This document shows, one piece after another, positions 1 through 7,904 of a DNA stretch of 64,000 nt. Origin of the DNA: Terriglobia bacterium (lineage in GTDB: Bacteria; Acidobacteriota; Terriglobia; Bryobacterales; Bryobacteraceae); the NCBI GenBank assembly GCA_020073615.1, contig JAIQEX010000016.1, forward strand, positions 1-64,000. Direction: 5' to 3'. The notes under the pieces are model-generated. The model was not told where the DNA came from. It did not search any database and was given only the letters and a program-made list of their open reading frames with translations. The position numbers were made by a program, and so were the translations under genes. Within the stretch, counting starts at the first letter, position 1, and each line of letters starts with the position of its first letter.

Positions 1-123
1 GCGCAGCATGGCTTCGATCTTATGGCGCTCGGCGGACTCGCGATCCAATTGTGCCATCAGATCCAGCACCATCTTCTGCAAAACCTGCGGATCTTCCGGG
101 AGATGTTGGGAGTCGATAGCCAC
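1..123 (-). pseudogene. IS66-family transposase (TnpC) N-terminus, cut by window edge
   Basis: Reading leftwards from a GTG at 123 gives 41 codons that run off the window, starting MAIDSQHLPEDPQ and continuing with a charged helical stretch (LDRESAERHKIEAML). This acidic-then-coiled start is typical of IS66 TnpC transposases. Only the first few percent of the gene is visible, so I cannot tell whether it is intact. No tnpA or tnpB is found upstream (to the right), which fits either a tnpC-only IS66 variant or a truncated element. It lies among other insertion-sequence debris. Confidence 0.6.
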
Positions 124-162
124 GTGAGTAAGTCTTCTCCATCAGTGTACTCACTTACTCAC
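124..162. repeat. Perfect 10-bp inverted repeat next to the IS66 start codon
   Basis: GTGAGTAAGT at 124-133 is exactly complementary to ACTTACTCAC at 153-162, with a 19-nt spacer. It abuts the transposase start codon, so on the minus strand it would form a stem-loop in the 5' leader. It could block read-through translation of the transposase or be part of the element end. From 163 to 337 I see no gene; this AT-richer stretch may be end sequence of the IS4-type fragment. Confidence 0.6.
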
Positions 163-337
163 TATCTGACAAGCGAAAACGAGAAGATATAGAAATGTTT
201 TCACTAGTGTCCGGCTAACGACGTCGGCCCAACTGACAAGTCCATTGAGTGCAGAGAGTTATAGGGAGATTTGGCTTGCCGCGATTTGAACGGCAACGAG
301 ACCCAAAACCCGGCTCCGGCGGGGGCGACAATGGTGC

Positions 338-481
338 GTGAACCAGGGCCGAACCGTTTTCTCTCAGTTGCTGAACTTCCTGCCGGATCGCGAGTTTCGC
401 CGGTGCGTGGCGCGGTACGGCGGCGATGTGCGGCCGCGAGGGTTCTCTTGTTGGGACCAGTATCTGTCGATGGCCTTTGCC
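338..481 (+). pseudogene. IS4-family transposase fragment (DUF4372 N-terminal domain)
   Basis: From the GTG at 338 the plus strand reads MNQGRTVFSQLLNFLPDREF and then RCVARYGG, FSCWDQYLSMAFA. This is the characteristic start of IS4-type transposases with the DUF4372 domain. Homology stops after the GCC at 479-481. From base 482 the same strand is antisense to a ParB-like gene. Only about 48 of an expected 350-400 residues remain, so it is a remnant. The sharp join with no terminal repeat in between suggests an illegitimate rearrangement rather than a simple insertion. Confidence 0.7.
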
Positions 482-697
482 TTCCACCGTGTCCCGACCC
501 AGTTGCTGCAGCGCCGAGATTCGTTTATGGCCGTCGATGACCACGTAACGATCCACTTGGCCCTCGACCGCCACCACCACGATGGGCGTTTGCTGGCCGC
601 TCTCGGCCAACGACGCCAACAACCGCCGCTGCCGTGCCGGATGCCGCACTCGCAGGTGCTCCCAGCGCCGATCGAGTTGGTGAAACTCCAGTTGCAT
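482..697 (-). pseudogene. ParB-like nuclease-domain protein, 3' truncated
   Basis: Starting at an ATG at 697 the minus strand encodes MQLEFHQLDRRWEHLRVRHP, then a ParB/Srx-type core with QTPIVVV, YVVIDGHKRISALQQLGRDTVE. The GHKR segment matches the conserved ParB box (GxxR/GHRR). The ParB character ends at 482, where the IS4 fragment begins; the frame stays open as junk to 215. The gene starts 24 bp after the stop of the Cys-rich gene at 721-1146, so the two were probably one operon. In this group such ParB-like proteins tend to travel with insertion sequences. The helix-turn-helix half is lost, so it is probably non-functional. Confidence 0.65.
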
Positions 698-720
698 AGC
701 GGCTGTTCCTGTAACCGCGA

Positions 721-1146
721 TCAGTATGGAGCAGGCTGGAACTGGTCTTTTTCGGCAAGAGGGGGAAGTGGGCATGAAACCCTCGTGGGATCAGTTAGAT
801 ATGCACGGAACTGGTCTTTCGCGGAGCGCACCAGAAGTGATCCCATAACCCCAATGAAATCACAGCCTTTCTGCCCGAACTCGTCTTTCGCGAGATCCCA
901 GGGGAGTTGACTCAAGGGCGGCGCCAAACGCAATGGCTCCGGCGGTTGTTCCTGCGCTCCTCGCCGCTGAATGCGGTAGCCGGCAGTGTACTTAGGGTTC
1001 TTCGCACGCCAGTTTGCCTGCGTCTCTTTGCGCCGCGCTGTTTGGCACTCGGACTTACTGCACGCGTGTTGGCGTGGCCCCACCCGTGAGTTGGGACGGA
1101 ACCACTGGTGGCAGATAGAGCATGGTCTTTTCCGGGGCGCGGGCAT
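721..1146 (-). CDS. Cys-rich accessory protein of mobile regions (unknown function)
   Basis: A 141-aa protein. Residues 8-35 carry a zinc-finger-like set: CSIC, then a His-Ala-Cys and a second Cys (C8, C11, H27, C29, C34). A conserved-looking middle follows (EPLRLAPPLSQLPWDLAKDEFG, split as EPLRL / LPWDLAKDEFG), and the C-terminus repeats the pattern AKDQF (residues about 110 and 133). I recognise it as a small protein often found next to ParB-like genes and transposases in Acidobacteria and Planctomycetes, but I know no function. It is immediately upstream of the broken ParB-like gene on the same strand. The intact length and sensible composition argue that it is a real gene. Confidence 0.6.
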   Translation of the reverse strand: MPAPRKRPCSICHQWFRPNSRVGPRQHACSKSECQTARRKETQANWRAKNPKYTAGYRIQRRGAQEQPPEPLRLAPPLSQLPWDLAKDEFGQKGCDFIGVMGSLLVRSAKDQFRAYLTDPTRVSCPLPPLAEKDQFQPAPY

Positions 1147-1205
1147 CGTGAATCATGATCACCATCTGCGCGTCTTGATGTCCCGTGACTGTCGATGTGG
1201 GGCCC

Positions 1206-1505
1206 TCAAACTGGACGGGCTACAGGCAAATCTGGGTTATTTTGGAGCCATTCGATTGCGGCGGTGATGATGGTCCGACGAAACTCGTCATCTACATGGA
1301 TAGGTCCATCTGGGTAGATGTCCGGAAGCCGAAAGAGCGGCTTCAACTCTTCAATGGCACCGCTGCTATCGAGGTAGATTCCGTACACCTCACGGTAGCC
1401 TTCATACGGATCACGGCTACCGTCAGCGATCGCCTGTAAGACACGACGTGCCTTGTCAAGGGAGCCGAGCCTTCGTTCCGTGGATCGTCGACGTCGGGAA
1501 ATCAC
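1206..1505 (-). CDS. Small hypothetical protein
   Basis: A 99-aa ORF with balanced composition: a basic N-terminus (RRRRSTERRLGSLDKARRVLQAIADG), then a charged alpha/beta-looking middle (YEGYREVYGIYLDSSGAIEELKPLF) and an amphipathic C-terminal helix. No family is recognised. The codon positions look like real coding sequence and no competing ORF is convincing. It stands alone between the Cys-rich accessory gene and the IS630-type element. From 1506 to 1609 I see nothing. Confidence 0.5.
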   Translation of the reverse strand: MISRRRRSTERRLGSLDKARRVLQAIADGSRDPYEGYREVYGIYLDSSGAIEELKPLFRLPDIYPDGPIHVDDEFRRTIITAAIEWLQNNPDLPVARPV

Positions 1506-1609
1506 GCTCCTCCATTCTATCGATTGAGCCCGTGACTACGACACTGGCGCCGATGGGTCAGTTTTGGAAAGCGGGCCCGGGTAACTTCTCGCGAGCGCCG
1601 AAGGACCTA

Positions 1610-1659
1610 GTGTTCTGAGTCATAATGTCGTTGAATAAATAGCCGGCCTCTGTTATGCT
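1610..1659 (+). repeat. Left terminal inverted repeat of the IS630-type element
   Basis: Begins GTGTTCTGAGTCATAA and is complementary to 2423-2472 with three mismatches. It directly follows the target TA at 1608-1609. Confidence 0.8.
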
Positions 1660-1931
1660 GTAACGGGTCGCAATTGCCCCCGGCGTAGCGAGCAGTTTTT
1701 CTCAGGTTAGTTTCGGCCACGCTGGAGGGGATCAAGAAGCGGCGCCTGGATCGAGCGTGCCAAACTCCCCGCGGGATGGGGTCGTCGACGCGCTATCCCT
1801 TCCCTTTTCGTGACTTTCTCAGATGTGTAGGATATCCAGGTGAGCGGAAGAACTCCCACGGACACCCATCCAGAAGAGCTCTCCCGCCCGCAGAACGAAC
1901 CTTGGGAGTTCGCAGCTCCCAGAGGCAGATC

Positions 1932-2396
1932 CTATGCAGATCCTACACCTGTTAGCTGGAACGTTTCCGTGCGCTGCGGTTGCAGGGCAATAGCACGCCA
2001 AATACGCGTCACTGCAGTCTGGGACAATCGCACTTGCTGTGCCAATGATCGCGTACTCCAGTGGGTACTCCCGCCCGGCCGACTTTCCAGCGTCCGCGTC
2101 ACTGCCTCCTCGACCATGGAGTCCGTGATGGTCCGGGGAGCGCCCGGACGGGGCTCGTCCGACAAGCCCTCTAAACCCAGACTGCGGAACCGTTCCCGCC
2201 ACTTGCCCACGGTAGCACCGGTGATCTCCAACTGCCGGGCGATCTCCTGATTGCGGAGCCCTTCCGACGCACGGAGGACAATCTTGGATCGAACCGCGAG
2301 TCGTTGGGCAGCCTTTGGTCGACGCGCCAACAGTTCCAGCTTCTGCCGGTCCTCAGGCTTCAGGACGAGCGGTTTCACAGGGCGACCGTTACGCAT
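1932..2396 (-). pseudogene. IS630-family transposase, N-terminal HTH part only
   Basis: 154 codons from an ATG at 2396, preceded by AGGAGG six bases upstream. Residues 1-145 follow the IS630 family closely: an HTH region (NQEIARQLEITGATVGKWRERF), then GLEGLSDEPRPGAPRTI and THWSTRSLAQQ up to RIWRAIALQPQRTETFQL. Immediately after FQL the frame leaves the family and stops. The DDE catalytic domain (about 200 residues) is missing and I cannot find it in any frame of the remaining element. The product might still bind the ends as a repressor-like fragment, but cannot be a working transposase. Confidence 0.85.
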
Positions 2397-2422
2397 ATCG
2401 ACCTCCTGGAAGAGTTCGATTA

Positions 2423-2472
2423 AGCATAACAGAGGCGGGCTATTTATTCAACGAAGTTATGACTCAGAACAC
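2423..2472 (-). repeat. Right terminal inverted repeat of the IS630-type element
   Basis: Mirror of 1610-1659 (47/50 matching). It is followed by the target TA at 2473-2474, which also forms the first two bases of the stop codon of the minus-strand gene to the right. Confidence 0.8.
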
Positions 2473-3128
2473 TAGCGCAGCTTGACCACCGCGTCCTGGT
2501 AGAGCAGCTCCAGGGTCTTTATAGAGCCGATCTTTCCCTTGTAGGCGAAATACAGGAAGCCGCTGCGGGCGCTGTGGCACTCGCCCTCGGGCAGCGCGGT
2601 CTCCACCACCAGTTCTGCGGGCTTCACGCGCGGGGGCAGGTCGAGGCCGGCGTCGGGAGCGGGCGCGCGCGGCAGGTTGACCGGGCCCTGCCCCGGGGGA
2701 ACGCTACCCGGGAAGGGATTGCGGTTGCGCGGCGGGCCTCCGATGATGACGCCCTTGTCGCCGATGCCGGCGTCGGCCTCCATGGTGGGAGTGGTCCGCC
2801 ACTCGGGATGCTGCAGGGAGGCCGCCACCATGCCCGGGGTTTGCGGCGGCAGAAGCTGCCGTTTGCCGTTGATCCGCAGGCGGAAATCGCCCGCCCGCAC
2901 CACGATGGTCTCTCCCTTCGGCGGGAACAGCGCCACTTCCACCACCAGGTAATCCGAGGCGATGAAGGTCTCTTCGCCACGCGAGAAACTGTGGACCAGG
3001 AACTCCGCGCCGATGCGGGCGTTGTGCGCCTCGGCATGCGCTTCGTACTCTTCGGGCTTCTGCTTCGGGGTAGTGCCCGACTGCGCAAACATCACGCCGG
3101 AACAACACCACAACAGGAAAGGCCGCAC
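2472..3128 (-). CDS. Secreted hypothetical protein; stop codon shared with IS insertion
   Basis: About 218 aa if started at the GTG at 3128, which gives a short hydrophobic signal (RPFLLWCCSGVMFAQS) with likely cleavage after FAQ. The open frame extends to 3194, but that N-terminus is not signal-like. The mature part is probably beta-rich: residues about 45-95 read as strands (YLVVEVALFPPKGETIVVRAGDF split across motifs), followed by a Pro/Gly-rich linker and a C-terminal sandwich ending in LYQDAVVKLR. No family is recognised. The TAG stop uses the TA target duplication of the adjacent IS630-type element plus that element's first base. It is divergent from the fucosidase gene. Confidence 0.6.
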   Translation of the reverse strand: MRPFLLWCCSGVMFAQSGTTPKQKPEEYEAHAEAHNARIGAEFLVHSFSRGEETFIASDYLVVEVALFPPKGETIVVRAGDFRLRINGKRQLLPPQTPGMVAASLQHPEWRTTPTMEADAGIGDKGVIIGGPPRNRNPFPGSVPPGQGPVNLPRAPAPDAGLDLPPRVKPAELVVETALPEGECHSARSGFLYFAYKGKIGSIKTLELLYQDAVVKLR

Positions 3129-3245
3129 GCATTCATCATACCGCCCGGCACTGCGCCCGCCCCGAGGAACCCCGGCGCAAGCCATAGGGTCCATACTTTA
3201 TCGCTAAACAGGGTCGTGGTATGCTGATGCGTCAGGAGCAGACCC

Positions 3246-4532
3246 ATGACCAGACGCGATTATCTTCAATTGATGGCCGCCGCCGCGGGCCCCCTCGCCC
3301 CAGCCATCCGCGCCTCCGGCGATGCCGACCGCGAGACCCGCATGAAGTGGTGGCACGAGGCCCGCTTCGGCATGTTTATCCACTGGGGCCTCTACAGCGT
3401 GCTGGGCCGCCACGAGTGGGTGATGGAAAACGAAGGCATTCCGGTGGCGGAATATGAGCAGCTCGCGCAGCGATTCCATCCCAAGCCGAACGCCGCGCGC
3501 GACTGGGCCCGGCTGGCCAAACAGGCCGGCCAGAAGTACATGGTGATGACCACCAAGCACCACGAAGGCTTCTGCCTCTTCGATTCCAAGCTGACCGATT
3601 ACTGCGCTCCCCGGCAGGGACCGGGCCGCGACCTGGTAAAGGAATACGTCGAGGCCGCCCGTGGCGAGGGAATGCGCGTCGGCTTCTACTACTCGCTTAT
3701 GGACTGGCACCATCCCGACGGCGCGCGCTGCGCCACCGATGATGCCGCCCGCCGCCGCTTCGTCGATTACATCCACGGGCAGATACGCGAGCTCCTCACC
3801 AACTACGGCAAAATCGACGTGCTGTGGTACGACGTGGCGTGGCCGCTCAAGGCCGCAGGCTGGGAGTCGGAGAAGATGAACGCCATGGTGTTCCAATTGC
3901 AGCCCGAGATCATCGTGAACAACCGCAACGGGCTGGAGGGCGACTTCGCCACGCCGGAACAGCACATCACCGCCGGGAATCGCGCCTGGGAGTCGTGCAT
4001 GACCATGAACGACAGTTGGGGCTACCAGCGGGCCGACGACAACTGGAAGACCCCGCGGACCGTGGTGCGCAACCTGGTCACCTGTGCGCACGACACGGGC
4101 AATTACCTGCTGAACATCGGTCCCCGGCCGGACGGCTCCATTCCCGAAGACTCGGTGCGCATCCTCACCGCGGTGGGCAAGTGGATGGAGCGCAACGGGC
4201 CAGCCATCTATCGGTCCGAGAAGTGCCAGCCGGGCAGCTCCGATTATGCCGGCTTCTCGCGCCAGGGCAATACGCTCTACATGCACGTGTACTACTGGCC
4301 GGGAGACACCGCGGCTCTGGGCGGCCTGATGAACCGGGTGAAATCCGCGCGCTTCCTGGCCACCGGCAAGGAGGTGAAGTTCGACCAGGACCAGTTTCGC
4401 CTGCGCCTCACGGGCCTGCCCGCGAAAGCGCCGGACGATCCGGTGACCACCTTCGCCCTGGAATGCGACGGCGAGCCGCGGCAGGAGACCACCGAATCGG
4501 TGCGGAAACAACGCCCGCGGCTGAAAGCGTGA
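3246..4532 (+). CDS. Alpha-L-fucosidase, GH29, probably Tat-exported
   Basis: 428 aa. It cleaves terminal alpha-L-fucose from glycans outside the cytoplasm. The N-terminus TRRDYLQLMAAAAG is a twin-arginine-type signal. Family landmarks: RFGMFIHWGLYS at 40-51, KYMVMTTKHHEGFCLF at 97-112, YYSLMDWHHPD near 148-158, and IDVLWYDVAWP at 190-200, where Asp196 is the expected catalytic nucleophile by position. A compact C-terminal beta domain follows. The length is normal for a bacterial GH29. The next gene lies 50 bp downstream on the same strand and may be co-transcribed. Substrate range beyond fucosides cannot be read from sequence. Confidence 0.9.
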   Translation: MTRRDYLQLMAAAAGPLAPAIRASGDADRETRMKWWHEARFGMFIHWGLYSVLGRHEWVMENEGIPVAEYEQLAQRFHPKPNAARDWARLAKQAGQKYMVMTTKHHEGFCLFDSKLTDYCAPRQGPGRDLVKEYVEAARGEGMRVGFYYSLMDWHHPDGARCATDDAARRRFVDYIHGQIRELLTNYGKIDVLWYDVAWPLKAAGWESEKMNAMVFQLQPEIIVNNRNGLEGDFATPEQHITAGNRAWESCMTMNDSWGYQRADDNWKTPRTVVRNLVTCAHDTGNYLLNIGPRPDGSIPEDSVRILTAVGKWMERNGPAIYRSEKCQPGSSDYAGFSRQGNTLYMHVYYWPGDTAALGGLMNRVKSARFLATGKEVKFDQDQFRLRLTGLPAKAPDDPVTTFALECDGEPRQETTESVRKQRPRLKA

Positions 4533-4584
4533 TCGCCCAACCGATCATCCGTCCGCCCCGTCTAAGGGTCGCAGGAGGATGCCC

Positions 4585-6291
4585 TTGAAAACCGCTTGGA
4601 TAGCCGGCTGCTGGATGGCCGCCGGCCTGGCTTCCGGCTATCAGGCCCCCGCCGTCAACGCGCCCGCGCAGCCCAAGGGAATGATCGAGGGCGTGGTGGT
4701 GAACCTGGCCACCGGCGCTCCCTTAAGAAAAGCCACCGTACGTCTGGTTGGGCTGGGCACGAGTTCCGGACGAGGCCGGGGCGACGAGAGCGACCAGGGC
4801 GGCATGCCCAACATGGTGAACAAAGAGACCGACGAAGCCGGCCACTTTGCGGTCACCGGCCTTGAAGCCGGGCGGTATCAGCTCTCCGTGGAGCGGCAGG
4901 GCTTCCTCCGCCAGAATTACGGCGCCCGGCGGTACGGCGCGGCGGGCACGCCGCTCCCTCTGGCGCGGGACCAGGAGGTAAAAGGCCTCGTCTTCAAACT
5001 CGCTCCCCAATCGGTGATCGCCGGTAAGGTGGTGGATGAAGACGGCGAGCCCATGGCCGGCGTGCAGGTGCGGGCGCTCCGGATGGCTTATCGAAGCGGG
5101 AAGAAGCAGTGGGCCCAGGCGGGCGCCGGGAGCACCTCCGATATCGGCGAATACCGCATCCCCAACCTTACCCCCGGCCGTTACCTGGTGAGCGCCCTGC
5201 CACGCCGCACCGCCAGGAATATGCCGCTCACGCCATCCAGCGAGCCGCTGCCCGCCACGCCCGAGACCATCTACGCAAGCACGTACTACCCCAACGGGCT
5301 CGACACCGGCACCGCCGCGCCGGTGGATGTGGCGCCGGCTGCCGAGGTCCGCGGGATCGACATCAAGATGCTCAGAACTTCCGCGTTTCGCATTCGCGGG
5401 AAAGTTGCCGGCGCGGCGGCCGGCGGGCGCGGCCAGGTCACCGTGATGCTGACTCCCAGAGAGGACGCTACCGCGGGGCGCGGCATGAATATGAACCTGG
5501 CCATGGCGCGGCCGGCCGACGGCCTGTTCGAGATCCGCGGGGTGGCGCCCGGTTCCTATGTTCTCCACGCGCAGCTCGGCAACGGCCCGCAGCAGATGGT
5601 CGGGGTGCAACCGGTCGAAGTCGGCGCGCAGCACGTCGATGGCGTGGTCCTGACTCTCGCCGGCGGCAGCGAAGTAGCGGGAGCCGTGAAAGTGGCCGAC
5701 GCCGCATCGCCGGTGGATTTGCCGAACCTGAGCGTCAACCTGCGGCCCGCCGGAATGGCCATCGGCGGGCCCCCGCGCAGCAAGGTGGATGGCGAGCGCA
5801 AGTTCGTATTGAAGAATGTTCTGCCGTTGCGCTACACGGTGTCGGTCTCGGGCGTTCCCGAATCCTGTTACGTGCAATCGATTCGCTACGGCGGGCAGGA
5901 GGTGCCGGATGCGGGGATCGACATGACCGGCCCGGCGGCGCTCGAAATTACCCTAAGCGCCAGGGCCGCGGAGGTGGATGCCGCCGTGGTGGACCAGGAC
6001 GGAAAGCCGGTGGCGGGGGCGATTGTGGCGCTGCTCGCGGGCGACGGGTCGGCTACCCGCGCCAACAGCGCCGACGAGAACGGCGCCGCGACGTTCAAGG
6101 GGCTCAAGCCCGGCGAGTACCGCCTGTTCGCCTGGGAGGATATCGAGCCGGGAGCGTACCAGGACCCGGAGTTCGTGAAGCCCTTCGAAACCCGGGCGCA
6201 GACCGTGAAGCTGGATCCCGCCGCGCGCAAGGCGGTGCAGGTAAAAGCGATCTCCGCGGAGGAGACGGCGGGCAAGCCGTCCGGCCAGTAA
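4585..6291 (+). CDS. Secreted protein with carboxypeptidase regulatory-like repeats
   Basis: About 568 aa. AGGAGG at 4573-4578 sits directly against an ATG at 4579, too close to use. The in-frame TTG at 4585 has proper spacing and is my preferred start. A signal peptide (KTAWIAGCWMAAGLASG) is followed by several CarboxypepD-regulatory / Cna-B-like beta repeats, for example IEGVVVNLATGAPLRKATVRL near residue 34, IAGKVVDEDGEPMAGVQVRAL near 147 and VDAAVVDQDGKPVAGAIVALL near 470. Each continues with the FxxxGLxPGxYxL closing motif. Such proteins are abundant in Solibacter-type genomes and are thought to be periplasmic or surface proteins; no enzyme domain is seen. Confidence 0.8.
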   Translation: MKTAWIAGCWMAAGLASGYQAPAVNAPAQPKGMIEGVVVNLATGAPLRKATVRLVGLGTSSGRGRGDESDQGGMPNMVNKETDEAGHFAVTGLEAGRYQLSVERQGFLRQNYGARRYGAAGTPLPLARDQEVKGLVFKLAPQSVIAGKVVDEDGEPMAGVQVRALRMAYRSGKKQWAQAGAGSTSDIGEYRIPNLTPGRYLVSALPRRTARNMPLTPSSEPLPATPETIYASTYYPNGLDTGTAAPVDVAPAAEVRGIDIKMLRTSAFRIRGKVAGAAAGGRGQVTVMLTPREDATAGRGMNMNLAMARPADGLFEIRGVAPGSYVLHAQLGNGPQQMVGVQPVEVGAQHVDGVVLTLAGGSEVAGAVKVADAASPVDLPNLSVNLRPAGMAIGGPPRSKVDGERKFVLKNVLPLRYTVSVSGVPESCYVQSIRYGGQEVPDAGIDMTGPAALEITLSARAAEVDAAVVDQDGKPVAGAIVALLAGDGSATRANSADENGAATFKGLKPGEYRLFAWEDIEPGAYQDPEFVKPFETRAQTVKLDPAARKAVQVKAISAEETAGKPSGQ

Positions 6292-6297
6292 CGCGCC

Positions 6298-6780
6298 TCA
6301 CAACCACGCATCGATACGGGCGAGGCATGCGGCGGGCGATAGCTTGCCGGTATCCAGCAGAAGTCCGGCGCGCGTGTATGGGTACTCGCGGGCCAGGCGC
6401 CGCACCAGGGCCTCGGTAAGATCCTTGCGCACGGCGTCCGGCCCGCGCTCGCGGAAACGCGCGGCAGCGGTCTCGGGCGCGACCCGGCACTCGATCAGCT
6501 TGAGTTTCGCCCCGGCGATGCGCTCCAACTCCGCGCGGTCTTCCGGGTGGCCGTAAGGGGCGTCGAGAATCGCGCCCGCCCCGGCGCCCAGCAGCAGTTC
6601 GGCGGCGAAATGCATGGCGCGGTAGGCCGCTTCGCGGTCGCTCCGCGTGTGCCGGGCGCGCGGCAGGATACGCGCCCGCGTAGCGTCCATGGACAAGTGG
6701 GGCAGGCTGCGGCGCCGCGCCACCTCCTCCGCCAGTGTGCTTTTTCCGGAACAGGGCGGCCCGGCGAAAACGATCAACAC
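6298..6780 (-). CDS. P-loop kinase-like ATPase (AAA_33 type)
   Basis: 160 aa. A Walker A motif, GPPCSGKST, lies at residues 7-15 right at the N-terminus. A helix-rich core follows, with LIDAPYGH-like text (AILDAPYGHPEDR) at the Walker B position and a lid-like Arg-rich segment (RFRERGPDAVRKDL). This is the pattern of small nucleoside, gluconate or shikimate-kinase-like and zeta-toxin-like P-loop proteins that phosphorylate a small molecule. The substrate is unknown. It is convergent with the regulatory-like repeat protein, and the two stops are only a few bases apart. Confidence 0.7.
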   Translation of the reverse strand: MLIVFAGPPCSGKSTLAEEVARRRSLPHLSMDATRARILPRARHTRSDREAAYRAMHFAAELLLGAGAGAILDAPYGHPEDRAELERIAGAKLKLIECRVAPETAAARFRERGPDAVRKDLTEALVRRLAREYPYTRAGLLLDTGKLSPAACLARIDAWL

Positions 6781-6923
6781 GTTTTATGGTGGCACGAGAA
6801 AGCAGGCACCAATCCGTACCCTCCGATGCGGGCGTGATGGTCAACGCGGGGGACGCAGCCATGGGTTGGGATGGGGCAGCTCGCGCGGCGGTAAGATGAA
6901 GCCGGACCGGATGGAGCCCGCAC

Positions 6924-7676
6924 TTGCTGAAACTCACGCTCATCGCCGGCTTGGCCCTGTTCCTCGGTGCGAAGTATCTGCCCCATGCGGGCTCCTGGCT
7001 CGGCCTGCGCTCCCGGAAGACGTTCCGGCAGGCGAAGTGGATGTGGAGTTGGGTCGCCGGCAGCGAAGCCGAATCGCTCCAGGCGGAACGGGAATATGGG
7101 CGCGAGTGTGCGCGCGAGTTCGCGGCGCAGTTTTCCGGCAGATCCGCGCGCGACAACCAGGAAGTTGTGGCGTCGGTGGGTTCCCGCCTGGCAGCCGCCG
7201 TGGACGACCCCCGCCGCCAGTTTCAGTTCACCGTCGTGGTGGCGCCTACGGCCAACGCTTTTGCGCTTCCGGGCGGATTTGTGTTCATCACCGAGGCGCT
7301 CGTCGATCTATGCGAGCACGACGAGGGCGAGCTCGCCTTCTTCCTCGGGCATGAAATGGCGCACGTCCTGCGCGGCCATGCCAAGGATCAAGTGACGGCG
7401 AGCGCTTTCCTGAACGCCGTTACCGCGCGTCTCACCGGAGCGGGGCTGATGCTTCGGCAGGTGCTGGCGAAGGGATATTCGCGGGATCTGGAACTGGAAG
7501 CGGATCGCGAAGGAGCCCGGCTGGCGGCGGCGGCCGGTTTCGATTCGCGGGCCGCGGTACGCGGGCTCCGGCGCCTGGCGCAGGCTTCCGCCGGCAGTGC
7601 ACGGCTGCTGGAGTACTTCTCATCGCACCCGCCGCTCGCCGAACGCCTGCAGAGGCTGGACCGGGCATCATCGTGA
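6924..7676 (+). CDS. M48-family zinc metallopeptidase
   Basis: 250 aa with a TTG start. An N-terminal hydrophobic segment (LLKLTLIAGLALFLGAKYL) anchors or exports it. The catalytic HEMAH motif is at residues 143-147 (Zn ligands His143 and His147, base Glu144). The third ligand is in the later ELEADREG segment near 192, as in M48/Ste24-like and BepA-like enzymes. The closing HPPLAERLQRL motif is also typical of the family. It probably acts in periplasmic or outer-membrane protein quality control. The gene slightly overlaps the small minus-strand ORF that follows. Confidence 0.85.
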   Translation: MLKLTLIAGLALFLGAKYLPHAGSWLGLRSRKTFRQAKWMWSWVAGSEAESLQAEREYGRECAREFAAQFSGRSARDNQEVVASVGSRLAAAVDDPRRQFQFTVVVAPTANAFALPGGFVFITEALVDLCEHDEGELAFFLGHEMAHVLRGHAKDQVTASAFLNAVTARLTGAGLMLRQVLAKGYSRDLELEADREGARLAAAAGFDSRAAVRGLRRLAQASAGSARLLEYFSSHPPLAERLQRLDRASS

Positions 7677-7880
7677 GCCTGGGTCCGTAGCGGCGCGCAG
7701 TACATCCCGCACCGCCTCGCTGGGCTCCAGCTCCTCGGGACCCGGCGGCACCGCCCCAGCTTCCAGCAGCGCCTGGACCGGCACGGCAAAATCCCCGGTG
7801 TCGCGATGCCACCCGCTCCCCGATCCGTAGAGCGCCTCCCCCCCCAGCGGCGCCCCCTGGTGCGTCCCCCGGTATACCAA
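7668..7880 (-). CDS. Possible small conserved protein
   Basis: 70 aa: MVYRGTHQGAPLGGEALYGS, then WHRDTGDFAVPVQALLEAGAVPP and a C-terminal EPSEAVRDVLRAATD. The composition is protein-like rather than antisense noise. It fills the gap between the M48 gene (9-bp tail overlap) and the divergent SDR gene. I recognise no family. It could also be a chance ORF. Confidence 0.35.
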   Translation of the reverse strand: MVYRGTHQGAPLGGEALYGSGSGWHRDTGDFAVPVQALLEAGAVPPGPEELEPSEAVRDVLRAATDPGSR

Positions 7881-7904
7881 AGCCGCTGTTTTAAGATCGG
7901 TAGC

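Larger units (their letters stand above)
1610..2472. mobile_element. IS630-type element, internally deleted, inserted at CTAG
   Basis: The ends at 1610-1659 and 2423-2472 are inverted repeats matching at 47 of 50 positions. Each end is flanked by TA (1608-1609 and 2473-2474), the two-base target duplication expected for IS630/Tc1 elements. The element is 863 bp, shorter than the usual 1.1-1.2 kb. It carries only the N-terminal half of the transposase, on the minus strand. Bases 1660-1931 hold no recognisable DDE catalytic domain, so it cannot move on its own but could be mobilised in trans. The insertion falls exactly in the stop codon of the neighbouring gene (see findings). Confidence 0.8.
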
